The notes beneath the pieces are model-generated. The model did not search any database and was not told where the DNA came from. It was given only the letters and a program-made list of their open reading frames with translations. The position numbers were made by a program, and so were the translations under genes. Positions 9,618-19,977 of a DNA stretch of 64,000 nt are shown one piece after another. Position 1 is the stretch's first letter; each line of letters opens with the position of its first letter. Source of the DNA: Klebsiella spallanzanii (lineage in GTDB: Bacteria; Pseudomonadota; Gammaproteobacteria; Enterobacterales; Enterobacteriaceae); NCBI RefSeq assembly GCF_902158555.1, contig NZ_CABGGS010000047.1, positions 124,001-188,000 on the forward strand, written 5' to 3'.

Positions 9618-11519
9618 TTACCATCCGCCCCCGCCGCCGCCGCCCGCACCGCCACCGGAAAATCCCCCACCGCTGCTGCTGTTGCGAAAAGCGCTGGTAT
9701 AGGCCCCGGAACTCAGGTGCGTCTGCAAGGAGAGCAGCGCCCCGGTCCTGGCAATTTCCGGGGCCTCAATCGCTGCAGCCAGAGACGGGGTCAGGCGGTC
9801 AGCCCACTCGCTACCCAACCCTGCGGCCACCGCCCAGCTCAGTAACGAAATATCCAGACAACGCGATTCGCCTTTGCGTCGCCGACCACTGTGCGTCGCC
9901 GCTTCCAGTCTTTGCAGATAGTGGATCACGCCCTCGGCCAGGGCAAAGCGCTGTTGCCCTGATTGCGTAAGCTGCGGCAGAAAGCTAAAGCCCAGCGCGG
10001 TGATGTAGCCTGTCAGGCACCAGGCGCTGAAATATCCGGAGGGCATATACCAGTGAAAAAGCGAATAGCCCATTTTCGCCCATAAAAAGAGAAAAATCAG
10101 ACCGCCGCCGATAAGCGGTAAAATCAGCGTTGCCAATAAACTCCTGCTAATCGCCTTGCCGCCATCACGCGCATCCAGTAAAAACACGCCGCTAAACAGA
10201 AGCGGGATAAAATAGAAAAAGCCAATAAATCCATCGGTCATCAGCGTCATGGACGTCCATCCGGGGCTCTGCACATTAGCCAGGACCAGAGTGGCAAGCA
10301 GTGCGGCAATACCACACCACAAGAAGCTCACGGGTCGATATCCGGCCCCTTCATGCAACTGACGATAATGCTTCTCCATGCGCTTAAAAGCCCTACGCAG
10401 CGTTCTGTTGTAACCCCCCTTAAGCACCACCTTCTCGCCCTTGCGGAACAGCAGATCCATTAACTGCTGCTCTTCCTGGGTCGGCATGTCGCTTTTTCTG
10501 ATCGCCCCCGAGTGGACCTTCACCAGGCATCGCTGCGTTTTATTATCAGGCACGCTCTCCAGCGCCACCCGCCCCTTCACAATCAGGTTGGTCACATCGG
10601 CGCAGAAACCTTTATCGTCGTAGGTCTGCTTTGCGGCCATCCGCAGATAGCCGGGCGAAAACTCCCTGGACATTGACGTCAGCTCCGGCACGTCAAGCGG
10701 GGTGTAGCGCGGCCTGCGTAGCCACAAAAACAGAAAGTAACCGATCATCAATCCACACGGGATCCAAACGGTCAACGACGATAGCGTTGGGATAAAAAGA
10801 TGGGTAAGCAGATTTGTCGTCTGAGGCTCTGCGGTATCAGGCAACAGCGACCGTGGCCAGCGATAAAGCACGGTAAAATCCTGCCGATAAAATGGCTCGC
10901 GGGATTCAATGCGCCCGTCCGGCAGCGCGCGGCCATTTTTTAACCTTTCACCATAATCGCCGGTAAAAAAGTCTATCTGCCTGAACGGATTTCCCTGAAC
11001 ACCCGCCAGCTGTAATGCGAAACGAACCTGAAATATGTTGAACGACCAGCTATCGCCAGTGACGTTCCAGATAAGCACGTCATCATCGCCATCGCGAATA
11101 AACGCATTGCTGACCTGATAGTGCACCTGATAGCGATAGTCGCCTGCAGGCAGAAAAATATGCTCATCGCCAACCACTATCCTCATTGTTCCCTTACGCC
11201 AGCGAAGCTGCCAGGGTTCAGGCTTACCGTCTCGAGTCACGCCCACGACGCGGAAGCTCAGCAAAGCCGCGCTACCGTCCGGCCGTACCCACATGCGTGG
11301 AAGATCGCGGAAAAAACCGTGTTTGATCTGGCTGCCACGCGCCTGAAAGTGAAGGTTCTCACGCACATCCAGCACTCCATCGGCGCGCATGGTGGCCTCG
11401 ACATCAAACAGCGCAATAGCTTCTTCTGTTGGGGGTAAAACATCGGAACGCGCGTGGCTGAACGGAACGTTGAACAGCCATAGCAAAAGAAAAAGCCGAC
11501 AAGCATATGTCCATTTCAT
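9618..11519 (-). CDS. yciQ: DUF2207 membrane protein YciQ
   Basis: A 633-residue protein of unknown function. A signal peptide (about residues 1-20) precedes an extracytoplasmic DUF2207 domain (RENLHFQARGSQIKHGFFRDLP; LIWNVTGDSWSFNI), a helix near 245-265, a cytosolic segment (FSPGYLRMAAKQTYDDKGF) and several further helices. It ends in a Gly/Ser-rich tail ending GGGGGW. ATG 11519 (MKWTY) follows GGAAGGAA; an upstream ATG would add 10 residues. It lies 30 bases after yciO. A paralogue lies at 50911-52953. Confidence 0.9.
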   Translation of the reverse strand: MKWTYACRLFLLLWLFNVPFSHARSDVLPPTEEAIALFDVEATMRADGVLDVRENLHFQARGSQIKHGFFRDLPRMWVRPDGSAALLSFRVVGVTRDGKPEPWQLRWRKGTMRIVVGDEHIFLPAGDYRYQVHYQVSNAFIRDGDDDVLIWNVTGDSWSFNIFQVRFALQLAGVQGNPFRQIDFFTGDYGERLKNGRALPDGRIESREPFYRQDFTVLYRWPRSLLPDTAEPQTTNLLTHLFIPTLSSLTVWIPCGLMIGYFLFLWLRRPRYTPLDVPELTSMSREFSPGYLRMAAKQTYDDKGFCADVTNLIVKGRVALESVPDNKTQRCLVKVHSGAIRKSDMPTQEEQQLMDLLFRKGEKVVLKGGYNRTLRRAFKRMEKHYRQLHEGAGYRPVSFLWCGIAALLATLVLANVQSPGWTSMTLMTDGFIGFFYFIPLLFSGVFLLDARDGGKAISRSLLATLILPLIGGGLIFLFLWAKMGYSLFHWYMPSGYFSAWCLTGYITALGFSFLPQLTQSGQQRFALAEGVIHYLQRLEAATHSGRRRKGESRCLDISLLSWAVAAGLGSEWADRLTPSLAAAIEAPEIARTGALLSLQTHLSSGAYTSAFRNSSSGGGFSGGGAGGGGGGGW

Positions 11520-11549
11520 GACTATTCCTTCCATGGAATAACAAAGCAA

Positions 11550-12170
11550 TTACAGGAACGGCTTCACGTCCCCAACGCCCTCACGCACGACAACCGGCGC
11601 GTCTTCGGTAAGATCGATAACGGTGGTCGGCTGCTGGCCCAGGTAGCCGCCGTGAATAATCAGGTCCACCTGCTTCTCCAGACGGTCTTTGATCTCTTCC
11701 GGGTCGGATTCGGTGAAGTCGCTTCCCGGCAGCATTAGCGACGTAGAGAGCATCGGTTCGCCAAGGGTTTCCAGCAGCATCTGCGCAATAGGGTTCGACG
11801 GAACGCGCATACCGATGGTCTTACGCTTATCCTGCAACAACCGACGCGGCACCTCTTTGGTCCCTTTGAGGATAAAGGTGTAGTTGCCCGGCGTGTTATT
11901 TTTAATCAGACGAAAGGCCACGTTATCGACGAATGAGTAGGTCGACAGTTCGGACAAATCGCGGCACATCAGGGTAAAGTTGTGGCCGTTTGGCAGATTA
12001 CGGATTCGGCAAATCCGCTCCATCGCGCCTTTATCTTCAATTTTGCAACCTAACGCGTAGCCGGAGTCGGTCGGGTAGACGATAACCCCGCCTTTGCGCA
12101 CGATGTCCACCGCCTGGTTAATTAACCGCGCCTGTGGGTTTTCCGGATGGATATAAAAAAACTGGCTCAT
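11550..12170 (-). CDS. yciO: YciO, YrdC/Sua5-domain protein
   Basis: A 206-residue protein with a full YrdC-like fold (GGVIVYPTDSGYALGC near 28-43; RKTIGMRVPSNPIAQMLL; GTKEVPRRLL). The fold is that of threonylcarbamoyl-AMP synthase, but the true TsaC lies elsewhere in enterobacteria, and YciO's cellular role is not settled. It sits between rnm (9 bases upstream) and yciQ on the same strand, and the three probably form one unit. Confidence 0.92.
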   Translation of the reverse strand: MSQFFYIHPENPQARLINQAVDIVRKGGVIVYPTDSGYALGCKIEDKGAMERICRIRNLPNGHNFTLMCRDLSELSTYSFVDNVAFRLIKNNTPGNYTFILKGTKEVPRRLLQDKRKTIGMRVPSNPIAQMLLETLGEPMLSTSLMLPGSDFTESDPEEIKDRLEKQVDLIIHGGYLGQQPTTVIDLTEDAPVVVREGVGDVKPFL

Positions 12171-12179
12171 ACTTCCCTC

Positions 12180-13049
12180 TCAATTTTGCTCTACGGCCAC
12201 TTCCCAACTGCGCCAGATCCCTTCCACGCCCGCGGGTAGCCAAAGTTTGCGGCCCAGTTCGATCCACGGACAGGGCTGATGGAAATCAGACCCCTGCGAG
12301 GCAAGAAGGCCATACTGCACGGCGTAAGCGGCAAGCTGAGCACGCTCGTGCGGAGCCTGCTGACACTGCGCTACCTCCATCGCATCGCCCCCTTGTTCGC
12401 TAAAGTGGGCCAACAGTCTTTTTAACCACTTGGCGGAGAGATCATAACGCCCGGGATGGGCAATAACCGCTTTACCGCCAGAATGATGAATGACATCAAT
12501 CGCTTGTTTTATTGTACACCACTGGGGCGGAACGTAACCGGTTTTCCCGCGCGCGAGATATTTCTTAAAGACGTCGGCAATGTTGTTGGCATAACCGGCC
12601 TCCACCAGAAAACGGGCGAAATGACCGCGCGTCACCGCCCCACCGTCTGCCAGCTTTAGTGCCCCTTCCCAGGCGCCTGGGATCCGCGCCTTTTCCAGCC
12701 GTTCGGCAATCTGCCGCCCCCGGTCCTGGCGACGCGCTTTCTGTTCATCAAGCAGCGCGGTCATCGTCGGGTGAGCAATATCAATATTCAGTCCGACAAT
12801 ATGAATCTCGTGGTTTTCCCACAGCGTGGAAATTTCCACCCCGCTAATCAACGTCAACGGCAAACCGGCGCGTTCGATCTCAGCCTGGGCCGAGGGGATT
12901 GCCGTCACGGTATCGTGGTCGGTAATTGCCAGGGTGCCGATGCGCATCTGATGGGCGCGATGAACAAGTTCTTCTGGAGTCAGTCGCCCGTCAGAGGCGA
13001 TGGTATGGCTGTGCAGGTCGTAAATCACTGCGTAATTGGTGTTGCTCAA
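12180..13049 (-). CDS. rnm: PHP-domain 5'-3' exoribonuclease Rnm (YciV/TrpH)
   Basis: A 289-residue PHP phosphoesterase. Metal-binding motifs are DLHSHTIASDG near the N-terminus, ITDHDT, GVEIST and a late GSDFHQPCPW. E. coli Rnm trims 5S and other rRNA 5' ends. The start is taken as TTG 13049: AGGAG precedes it at good spacing and the product then aligns with E. coli YciV (S.TNYAVIYDLHSHT). Divergent from the trp operon. Confidence 0.9.
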   Translation of the reverse strand: MSNTNYAVIYDLHSHTIASDGRLTPEELVHRAHQMRIGTLAITDHDTVTAIPSAQAEIERAGLPLTLISGVEISTLWENHEIHIVGLNIDIAHPTMTALLDEQKARRQDRGRQIAERLEKARIPGAWEGALKLADGGAVTRGHFARFLVEAGYANNIADVFKKYLARGKTGYVPPQWCTIKQAIDVIHHSGGKAVIAHPGRYDLSAKWLKRLLAHFSEQGGDAMEVAQCQQAPHERAQLAAYAVQYGLLASQGSDFHQPCPWIELGRKLWLPAGVEGIWRSWEVAVEQN

Positions 13050-13191
13050 GATGACTCCTGCTGGACATGAACCTGTACCCGTCATACTTTAAGTCACAGG
13101 CAGATTGACTGTGGTTCTGCAGCTTAAGTGATTAAGGATATCAATAAGCGCATCATCATACCGACTGAGAGAGAAAATCTGCAAACAGGGG

Positions 13192-13223
13192 TTGACTTTA
13201 ATCCTCCGGACTAGTTAACTAGT
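13192..13223 (+). promoter_or_regulatory. trp operon promoter and TrpR operator
   Basis: The -35 TTGACT (13192-13197) and -10 TTAACT (13215-13220) are 17 bases apart. The -10 lies inside the perfect 14-base palindrome ACTAGTTAACTAGT (13210-13223), the TrpR operator core, as in E. coli. TrpR-tryptophan is therefore expected to block polymerase binding. Confidence 0.95.
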
Positions 13224-13251
13224 ACGCAAGTTCACATGAGGGGTATCAATA

Positions 13252-13314
13252 ATGAAAACGCAATTTATCACTCTGCACGGCTGGTGGCGCACCTCCTGTT
13301 ATCGGGCGGCGTGA
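13252..13314 (+). CDS. trpL: trp operon leader peptide
   Basis: A 20-codon leader starting MKTQFITLHGWWRTS, with tandem Trp codons 11 and 12, the sensor for attenuation. In E. coli the peptide stops right after WWRTS; here the corresponding TGA reads TGT and translation continues five more codons (CYRAA) to TGA 13312. The extension covers CGGGC at 13303-13307, which would pair with 13346-13350 in the antiterminator. Confidence 0.93.
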   Translation: MKTQFITLHGWWRTSCYRAA

Positions 13315-13345
13315 TCGCGTTTTGCACTCAGCATACAGATACCCG

Positions 13346-13369
13346 GCCCGCCAATGAGCGGGCTTTTTA
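13346..13369 (+). terminator. trp attenuator
   Basis: Stem GCCCGC (13346-13351) with GCGGGC (13358-13363), loop CAATGA, followed by TTTTTAT. This is the 3:4 terminator hairpin of trp attenuation, 38 bases before trpE. Confidence 0.94.
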
Positions 13370-13406
13370 TTGGACAAATTATTATACCGAACAGGCGAGA
13401 ACAATA

Positions 13407-14969
13407 ATGCAAACATCAAAACCGGCACTCGAGCTTCTCACCAGCGACGCCATCTATCGGGAAAACCCGACGGCGCTATTCCATCAGATATGCGGCGCGC
13501 GTCCAGCCACTCTGCTTCTGGAATCCGCTGATATCGACAGTAAGGATGATTTAAAAAGCTTGCTGCTGGTTGATAGTGCGCTGCGCATTACCGCATTAGG
13601 TGACACTGTCACCATCCAGTCACTTTCTGCCAACGGCACGGCGCTGCTGGATCTACTGGATGGCACGCTACCTTCCGGCATCGATAATCATCGCCAGCCG
13701 AATAGCCGGGTTTTAACCTTCCCGCCGGTCAGCGCGCTGTTAGATGAAGACGCCCGCTTATGCTCATTATCCGTATTCGATGCTTTTCGCTTGCTACAGG
13801 AGCTGATTACCGTACCGCAGGACGAGCGCGAAGCCATGTTCTTCGGCGGCTTGTTTGCCTATGACCTGGTTGCCGGTTTTGAAGACCTGCCGCCGCTGGA
13901 AAGCGACACCGCCTGCCCGGACTACTGCTTCTATCTGGCGGAAACGCTGCTGGTTATTGACCATCAGACCAAAAACACCCGCATCCAGGCGAGCCTGTTC
14001 ACCCCGCTGGAAAGTGAAAAACAACGTCTGTTACAGCGTATTGCTCAACTTCGTCAGCAGTTAAACGAACCACCAGCGCCGCTGCCGGTAACGACGGTAG
14101 CCGAGATGCGCTGCGACTGCGATCAAAGCGACGAAGAATACGGTGCCGTGGTACGCAAAATGCAGCGCGCCATCCGCGCGGGCGAAATTTTCCAGGTCGT
14201 TCCATCGCGCCGCTTTTCGCTACCCTGCCCGTCACCGCTGGCCGCTTATGATGTGCTGAAGAAAAGCAACCCAAGCCCGTACATGTTCTTTATGCAGGAT
14301 AACGATTTCACCCTGTTCGGCGCTTCACCGGAGAGCTCCCTGAAATACGATGCCACCAACCGCCAGATTGAGATCTACCCGATTGCCGGTACTCGTCCGC
14401 GCGGTCGCCGAGCAGATGGCTCGCTGGATCGCGATCTCGACAGCCGCATTGAGCTGGAGATGCGCACTGACCATAAAGAGCTTTCCGAACATCTGATGCT
14501 GGTTGACCTGGCGCGTAACGACCTCGCGCGCATCTGTACGCCGGGCAGCCGCTACGTTGCCGATTTAACCAAAGTCGACCGCTACTCCTTTGTTATGCAC
14601 CTCGTTTCCCGCGTGGTTGGCGAACTGCGCAACGATCTCGATGTCCTGCACGCCTACCGCGCGTGTATGAATATGGGCACCCTCAGCGGCGCGCCAAAAG
14701 TACGCGCCATGCAGCTTATCGCTGCAGCTGAGGGCAAACGTCGCGGCAGCTACGGCGGTGCAGTGGGCTACTTTACCGCCCATGGCGACCTCGATACCTG
14801 TATCGTTATCCGTTCTGCCTACGTGCAGGAAGGTATCGCCACGGTCCAGGCCGGCGCCGGTATTGTTCTCGACTCTGTTCCCCAGTCTGAAGCGGATGAA
14901 ACCCGTAATAAAGCTCGCGCTGTGCTGCGCGCTATCGCCCAGGCCCATCACGCGAAGGAGACTTTCTAA
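13407..14969 (+). CDS. trpE: Anthranilate synthase component I
   Basis: 520 residues, the family length. It makes anthranilate from chorismate with ammonia or the TrpG domain. The feedback-binding [20 protein letters not shown] lies near residues 35-55, and the chorismate-binding core includes [19 protein letters not shown] and [22 protein letters not shown] 13407 is chosen because it reproduces the E. coli N-terminus (MQT.KP.LELLT) and lies past the attenuator; the open frame upstream only runs through the leader. TAA overlaps the trpD ATG by one base. Confidence 0.97.
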   Translation: MQTSKPALELLTSDAIYRENPTALFHQICGARPATLLLESADIDSKDDLKSLLLVDSALRITALGDTVTIQSLSANGTALLDLLDGTLPSGIDNHRQPNSRVLTFPPVSALLDEDARLCSLSVFDAFRLLQELITVPQDEREAMFFGGLFAYDLVAGFEDLPPLESDTACPDYCFYLAETLLVIDHQTKNTRIQASLFTPLESEKQRLLQRIAQLRQQLNEPPAPLPVTTVAEMRCDCDQSDEEYGAVVRKMQRAIRAGEIFQVVPSRRFSLPCPSPLAAYDVLKKSNPSPYMFFMQDNDFTLFGASPESSLKYDATNRQIEIYPIAGTRPRGRRADGSLDRDLDSRIELEMRTDHKELSEHLMLVDLARNDLARICTPGSRYVADLTKVDRYSFVMHLVSRVVGELRNDLDVLHAYRACMNMGTLSGAPKVRAMQLIAAAEGKRRGSYGGAVGYFTAHGDLDTCIVIRSAYVQEGIATVQAGAGIVLDSVPQSEADETRNKARAVLRAIAQAHHAKETF

Positions 14970-16564
14970 TGGCCGACATTCTGCTGCTCGATAATATCGA
15001 TTCTTTTACTTACAACCTGGCAGACCAGCTGCGGGCGAACGGCCATAACGTGGTGATCTACCGCAACTCCGTCCCGGCGCAGGCGCTGATTGAGCGCATT
15101 GGCACCATGAAAAACCCGGTATTAATGCTCTCTCCGGGTCCAGGTACGCCAAGCGAGGCAGGCTGCATGCCAGAGCTGCTGACCCGTATGCGCGGTAAGC
15201 TGCCGATCATCGGTATCTGCCTTGGCCACCAGGCGATTGTAGAAGCCTACGGCGGCTACGTCGGGCAGGCCGGTGAAATCCTTCACGGTAAGGCTTCCAG
15301 TATTGAACACGACGGCCAGGCGATGTTTGCCGGTCTGAACAACCCGCTACCGGTCGCCCGCTACCACTCGCTGGTGGGCAGCAATATTCCTGCGGGGTTA
15401 ACCATCAACGCCCACTTTAACGGCATGGTCATGGCGGTGCGCCACGATGCGGATCGCGTCTGCGGTTTCCAGTTCCATCCTGAGTCGATTCTGACCACCC
15501 AGGGCGCACGCCTGCTGGAACAAACGCTGGCCTGGGCGTTGCAGAAGCTGGAGCAGACCAACACTATCCAGCCAATTCTGGAAAAACTCTATCAGGCTGA
15601 GACCCTGAGCCAGCAGGAAAGCCATCAGCTCTTCTCCGCAGTGGTGCGCGGCGAAGTCAAACCTGAGCAGTTGGCCGCTGCGTTGGTGAGCATGAAGGTA
15701 CGCGGCGAGCATCCGCAGGAAATCGCCGGCGCCGCCACCGCGCTGCTGGAAAACGCCGCGCCGTTCCCGCGCCCTGATTATCTGTTTGCCGATATCGTTG
15801 GTACCGGCGGCGACGGCAGCAACAGTATCAACATTTCGACCGCCAGCGCCTTCGTTGCCGCCGCCTGCGGCCTGAAAGTGGCGAAACACGGCAACCGCAG
15901 CGTCTCCAGTAAATCGGGCTCTTCCGATCTGCTGGCAGCATTCGGTATCAATCTGGATATGAATGCCGATAAATCTCGCCAGGCGCTGGATGAACTGGGC
16001 GTGTGCTTCCTGTTCGCGCCGAAGTACCACACCGGTTTCCGCCACGCGATGCCGGTCCGTCAGCAGCTCAAAACCCGCACCCTGTTTAACGTGCTCGGAC
16101 CGCTGATCAACCCGGCACACCCGCCGCTGGCGCTGATTGGCGTTTACAGCCCTGAGCTGGTACTGCCGATTGCGGAAACCCTGCGCGTGCTGGGATACCA
16201 GCGTGCTGCGGTGGTGCATAGCGGCGGCATGGATGAGGTATCGCTGCACGCACCAACGGTGGTCGCAGAGCTGAACAATGGCGAAATCAAAAGTTATCAA
16301 CTGACCGCCGCCGACTTTGGCCTGACGCCTTACCATCAAGAGCAGTTGGCGGGCGGCACGCCGGAAGAAAACCGTGACATTCTTACGCGCTTGCTACAAG
16401 GTAAAGGTGAAGCCGCTCACGAAGCCGCCGTTGCCGCCAACGTCGCCATGTTAATGCGTTTACATGGGCACGAGGACCTGAAAGCCAACGCGCAGCAAGT
16501 CATCGATGTGCTGCACAGCGGAGCGGCCTATGACAGAGTGACCGCATTAGCGGCAAGAGGGTAA
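14969..16564 (+). CDS. trpD: Fused anthranilate synthase II / anthranilate phosphoribosyltransferase
   Basis: 531 residues, a TrpG-TrpD fusion. The N-terminal class I glutamine amidotransferase (about 1-195) has the Cys nucleophile in GICLGHQ near residue 84 and FQFHPES with the catalytic His. The C-terminal part (about 200-531) carries the phosphoribosyl pyrophosphate site [14 protein letters not shown] and [15 protein letters not shown]. It supplies ammonia to TrpE and then couples anthranilate to PRPP. Coupled to trpE by a one-base stop/start overlap. Confidence 0.97.
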   Translation: MADILLLDNIDSFTYNLADQLRANGHNVVIYRNSVPAQALIERIGTMKNPVLMLSPGPGTPSEAGCMPELLTRMRGKLPIIGICLGHQAIVEAYGGYVGQAGEILHGKASSIEHDGQAMFAGLNNPLPVARYHSLVGSNIPAGLTINAHFNGMVMAVRHDADRVCGFQFHPESILTTQGARLLEQTLAWALQKLEQTNTIQPILEKLYQAETLSQQESHQLFSAVVRGEVKPEQLAAALVSMKVRGEHPQEIAGAATALLENAAPFPRPDYLFADIVGTGGDGSNSINISTASAFVAAACGLKVAKHGNRSVSSKSGSSDLLAAFGINLDMNADKSRQALDELGVCFLFAPKYHTGFRHAMPVRQQLKTRTLFNVLGPLINPAHPPLALIGVYSPELVLPIAETLRVLGYQRAAVVHSGGMDEVSLHAPTVVAELNNGEIKSYQLTAADFGLTPYHQEQLAGGTPEENRDILTRLLQGKGEAAHEAAVAANVAMLMRLHGHEDLKANAQQVIDVLHSGAAYDRVTALAARG

Positions 16565-16567
16565 ATA

Positions 16568-17926
16568 ATGCAGACCGTTTTAGCAAAAATCGTTGCCGAC
16601 AAAGCGATTTGGGTAGAAGCCCGCAAACAACAACAACCGTTAGCCAGTTTTCAGAACGACGTCGTACCAACGCAGCGCAATTTTTACGATGCCCTCGCGG
16701 GTACCCGCACCGCGTTTATTCTCGAGTGCAAAAAGGCCTCGCCATCCAAGGGGCTGATTCGCGAAGATTTTGACCCGGCGACTATCGCCGGAGTCTACAA
16801 ACACTACGCCTCGGCTATCTCGGTGCTGTGCGATGAGAAGTATTTCCAGGGCAGCTTCGACTTTCTGCCAATTGTCAGCAAGGTCGCGCCGCAGCCGATT
16901 CTGTGTAAGGATTTCACCATCGATCCTTACCAGATTTACCTGGCGCGCTATTACCAGGCAGACGCCTGCCTGCTGATGCTCTCGGTGCTTGATGATGAAC
17001 AATATCGCCAGCTCGCCGCCGTCGCGCACAGCCTGAATATGGGCGTACTGACCGAGGTGAGCAACGAAGAAGAGCTGGAACGCGCCATCGCGCTGAAGGC
17101 CAAAGTGGTGGGTATCAACAACCGCGATCTGCGCGATATGTCGATTGACCTTAACCGCACCCGCACGCTGGCGCCTCGACTCGGCCATGACGTCACGGTG
17201 ATCAGCGAATCCGGCATTCATACCTATGCCGAAGTGCGTGAACTGAGTCACTTTGCCAATGGTTTCCTGATTGGTTCAGCGCTGATGGAACATGACGATC
17301 TGAACGCCGCGGTAAAACGCGTACTGCTTGGTGAAAATAAGGTCTGCGGCCTGACCCGCCCCCAGGATGCCCAGGTCGCGTATGAGTCCGGTGCAATCTA
17401 TGGGGGGCTGATTTTCGTCCCAACGTCACCGCGAGCGGTCAACGAGACCCAGGCGAAGGCGGTCATTAATAGCGCGCCCCTGCTCTACGTCGGCGTATTC
17501 CGCAATACGCCGATGGCAGAAGTGGTTGCCCGCGTGAAAAATCTGAATTTAGCCGCCGTACAGTTGCACGGTAGCGAAGACCAGGCCTATATCGACGTTC
17601 TGCGTGCCGAATTACCGGCCAAAGTGCAAATCTGGAAAGCCCTCAGCGTTGGCGAAACCTTACCGCCGCGCAACCTGAATCATATCGACAAATACGTTTT
17701 CGATAACGGTCAGGGCGGCACCGGCCAGCGTTTCGACTGGTCTCTGCTGCAAGGTCAGGACCTGCGTAACGTTCTGCTGGCAGGCGGCCTCGGTGCCGAT
17801 AACTGTGTGGAAGCCGCCAAAAGCGGTTGTGCTGGACTCGATTTTAATTCAGGCGTTGAGTCGCAGCCGGGTATTAAAGATGCCAGCAAACTGGCCTCGG
17901 TGTTTCAAACGCTGCGCGCATATTAA
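16568..17926 (+). CDS. trpC: Fused indole-3-glycerol-phosphate synthase / phosphoribosylanthranilate isomerase
   Basis: 452 residues, two (beta/alpha)8 barrels. The TrpC domain (about 1-255) has ECKKASPSKG and VGINNRDL; the TrpF domain (about 256-452) has VCGLTRPQDA, LAAVQLHGSED and DFNSGVES. It carries out the Amadori isomerisation and indole-ring closure. It starts 3 bases after trpD. Fusion is the normal enterobacterial state. Confidence 0.97.
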   Translation: MQTVLAKIVADKAIWVEARKQQQPLASFQNDVVPTQRNFYDALAGTRTAFILECKKASPSKGLIREDFDPATIAGVYKHYASAISVLCDEKYFQGSFDFLPIVSKVAPQPILCKDFTIDPYQIYLARYYQADACLLMLSVLDDEQYRQLAAVAHSLNMGVLTEVSNEEELERAIALKAKVVGINNRDLRDMSIDLNRTRTLAPRLGHDVTVISESGIHTYAEVRELSHFANGFLIGSALMEHDDLNAAVKRVLLGENKVCGLTRPQDAQVAYESGAIYGGLIFVPTSPRAVNETQAKAVINSAPLLYVGVFRNTPMAEVVARVKNLNLAAVQLHGSEDQAYIDVLRAELPAKVQIWKALSVGETLPPRNLNHIDKYVFDNGQGGTGQRFDWSLLQGQDLRNVLLAGGLGADNCVEAAKSGCAGLDFNSGVESQPGIKDASKLASVFQTLRAY

Positions 17927-17935
17927 GGAGCAACA

Positions 17936-19129
17936 ATGAGTACTTTACTGAACCCCTATTTTGGTGAATTCGGCGGGATGTATGTCCCGCAGATCCTGAT
18001 GCCCGCCCTGCGCCAGCTGGAAGAAGCGTTCGTGAGCGCGCAGAAAGACCCGGCATTTCAGGCCGAATTTACTGACCTGCTGAAAAACTACGCTGGCCGC
18101 CCAACCGCGCTGACCAAATGCCGCAACCTCACCGAAGGTACCCGCACCACGCTGTATCTGAAGCGTGAAGACCTGCTGCACGGCGGCGCGCATAAAACTA
18201 ACCAGGTGCTCGGCCAGGCGCTGTTGGCAAAACGGATGGGCAAAACAGAAATCATCGCCGAAACCGGCGCAGGTCAGCATGGTGTAGCCTCTGCCCTCGC
18301 CAGCGCCCTGCTCGGCCTGAAATGCCGCATCTACATGGGCGCCAAAGATATCGAACGTCAGTCGCCGAACGTCTTCCGTATGCGCCTGATGGGAGCGGAA
18401 GTCATCCCGGTACATAGTGGTTCTTCTACGTTGAAAGATGCCTGTAACGAGGCCCTGCGCGACTGGTCCGGAAGCTATGAAAAAGCCCACTATATGCTCG
18501 GCACCGCCGCTGGCCCGCACCCGTTCCCGACCATCGTGCGCGAATTCCAGCGCATGATTGGCGAAGAGACCAAGGCGCAGATTCTTGAGAAAGAAGGTCG
18601 CCTGCCGGATGCGGTTATCGCCTGCGTCGGCGGCGGCTCTAACGCCATCGGCATGTTCGCCGACTTTATCGATGAAACGAAGGTTGGCCTGATTGGCGTT
18701 GAGCCGGCGGGTCATGGAATCGAATCCGGCGAGCACGGTGCGCCGCTCAAACACGGTCGAGTGGGCATTTACTTCGGGATGAAATCGCCGATGATGCAGA
18801 CCGATGACGGGCAAATTGAGGAGTCCTACTCCATTTCCGCCGGGCTGGACTTTCCGTCCGTCGGCCCGCAGCACGCGTATCTGAATAGCATTGGTCGCGC
18901 CGATTACGTATCGATTACCGATGATGAAGCGCTGGATGCCTTTAAAGCGCTTTCCCGTCATGAAGGGATTATCCTGGCGCTGGAATCTTCTCACGCCCTG
19001 GCGCACGCGCTGAAAATGATGCGCGAAAACCCGGAAAAAGAGCAGCTGCTGGTGGTTAACCTCTCTGGCCGCGGCGATAAAGACATCTTCACCGTACACG
19101 ATATTTTGAAAGCGCGAGGGGAAATCTGA
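17936..19129 (+). CDS. trpB: Tryptophan synthase beta chain
   Basis: 397 residues, PLP enzyme condensing indole and serine. PLP-binding Lys87 is in HGGAHKTN, the phosphate-binding loop is [10 protein letters not shown], and SGRGDKDIF is near the end. It begins behind AAGGAGCAAC 9 bases after trpC, and its TGA overlaps the trpA ATG by one base. A 403-codon antisense open frame covers the same stretch but is a shadow. Confidence 0.97.
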   Translation: MSTLLNPYFGEFGGMYVPQILMPALRQLEEAFVSAQKDPAFQAEFTDLLKNYAGRPTALTKCRNLTEGTRTTLYLKREDLLHGGAHKTNQVLGQALLAKRMGKTEIIAETGAGQHGVASALASALLGLKCRIYMGAKDIERQSPNVFRMRLMGAEVIPVHSGSSTLKDACNEALRDWSGSYEKAHYMLGTAAGPHPFPTIVREFQRMIGEETKAQILEKEGRLPDAVIACVGGGSNAIGMFADFIDETKVGLIGVEPAGHGIESGEHGAPLKHGRVGIYFGMKSPMMQTDDGQIEESYSISAGLDFPSVGPQHAYLNSIGRADYVSITDDEALDAFKALSRHEGIILALESSHALAHALKMMRENPEKEQLLVVNLSGRGDKDIFTVHDILKARGEI

Positions 19130-19938
19130 TGGAACGTTATGAGACGCTGTTTGCACAACTGAAAGCCCGCAAGGAAGGCGCGTTTGTTCCCTTCGTGACT
19201 CTTGGCGACCCGAATCCTGAGCAGTCGCTGAAAATTATCGACACCCTAATTGAAGCAGGCGCCGACGCGCTGGAGCTGGGTATTCCGTTCTCCGACCCGC
19301 TGGCGGATGGCCCGACGATTCAGGATGCGACTCTGCGCGCATTTGCCGCAGGCGTCACCCCCGCGCAGTGCTTTGAAATGCTGGCGGCGATTCGTCAGAA
19401 ACACCCAACCATCCCTATCGGCCTGCTGATGTACGCTAACCTGGTGTTTAGCCCAGGCATTGATGAATTTTACGCCGCATGCGAGCGCGCGGGCGTTGAT
19501 TCAGTGCTGGTAGCCGATATACCGGTGGAAGAATCGGCTCCGTTTCGCCAGGCCGCGCTGCGTCATAATATCGCGCCAATTTTCATCTGCCCGCCGAATG
19601 CCGATAACGATCTGCTGCGCCAGATTGCCTCTCACGGTCGCGGCTACACCTATCTGCTATCGCGCGCTGGCGTGACCGGCGCAGAAAATCGCGCCGCGCT
19701 GCCGCTGCACCATCTGATTGAGAAGCTGGCCGAGTACAATGCCGCGCCGCCGCTGCAGGGTTTTGGTATCTCCGCGCCGGAGCAGGTGACGGCGGCGATT
19801 GACGCAGGCGCAGCCGGCGCAATTTCCGGTTCCGCGATTGTCAAAATCATCGAACGCAACGTTAACGATCCGCAGGCTATGCTGGCTGAGCTGAAAGCCT
19901 TTGTGCAGAGCCTGAAAGCCGCCACCAAAGCGGCCTAA
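19129..19938 (+). CDS. trpA: Tryptophan synthase alpha chain
   Basis: 269 residues, a TIM barrel that cleaves indole-3-glycerol phosphate and channels indole to TrpB. Catalytic Glu49 ([15 protein letters not shown]) and Asp60 are in place, and [12 protein letters not shown] and GISAPEQV line the phosphate site. Last gene of trp, followed by a hairpin terminator. Confidence 0.97.
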   Translation: MERYETLFAQLKARKEGAFVPFVTLGDPNPEQSLKIIDTLIEAGADALELGIPFSDPLADGPTIQDATLRAFAAGVTPAQCFEMLAAIRQKHPTIPIGLLMYANLVFSPGIDEFYAACERAGVDSVLVADIPVEESAPFRQAALRHNIAPIFICPPNADNDLLRQIASHGRGYTYLLSRAGVTGAENRAALPLHHLIEKLAEYNAAPPLQGFGISAPEQVTAAIDAGAAGAISGSAIVKIIERNVNDPQAMLAELKAFVQSLKAATKAA

Positions 19939-19947
19939 GCGCGACTG

Positions 19948-19977
19948 CCGCCCGGCCCTGCCGCCGGGCGGTTATTT
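19948..19977 (+). terminator. trp operon end hairpin
   Basis: Eight-base-pair stem CCGCCCGG (19948-19955) with CCGGGCGG (19964-19971), then TTATTTCT. It overlaps the stop of the convergent MarR-type gene, so it may serve both sides. Confidence 0.8.

Noticed and set aside
9482-9970. A 162-codon frame starting in the rluB-yciQ gap.
   Set aside because: Most of it is antisense to the end of yciQ, with Arg/Pro-rich low-complexity sequence.
17945-19156. A 403-codon open frame antisense to trpB, and similar long antisense frames over trpD (15398-16339), astC (59353-60459) and the GH3 gene (5940-6902).
   Set aside because: They mirror codon use of strong genes on the other strand, have no family resemblance and no ribosome sites; GC-rich coding DNA often leaves the opposite strand open.
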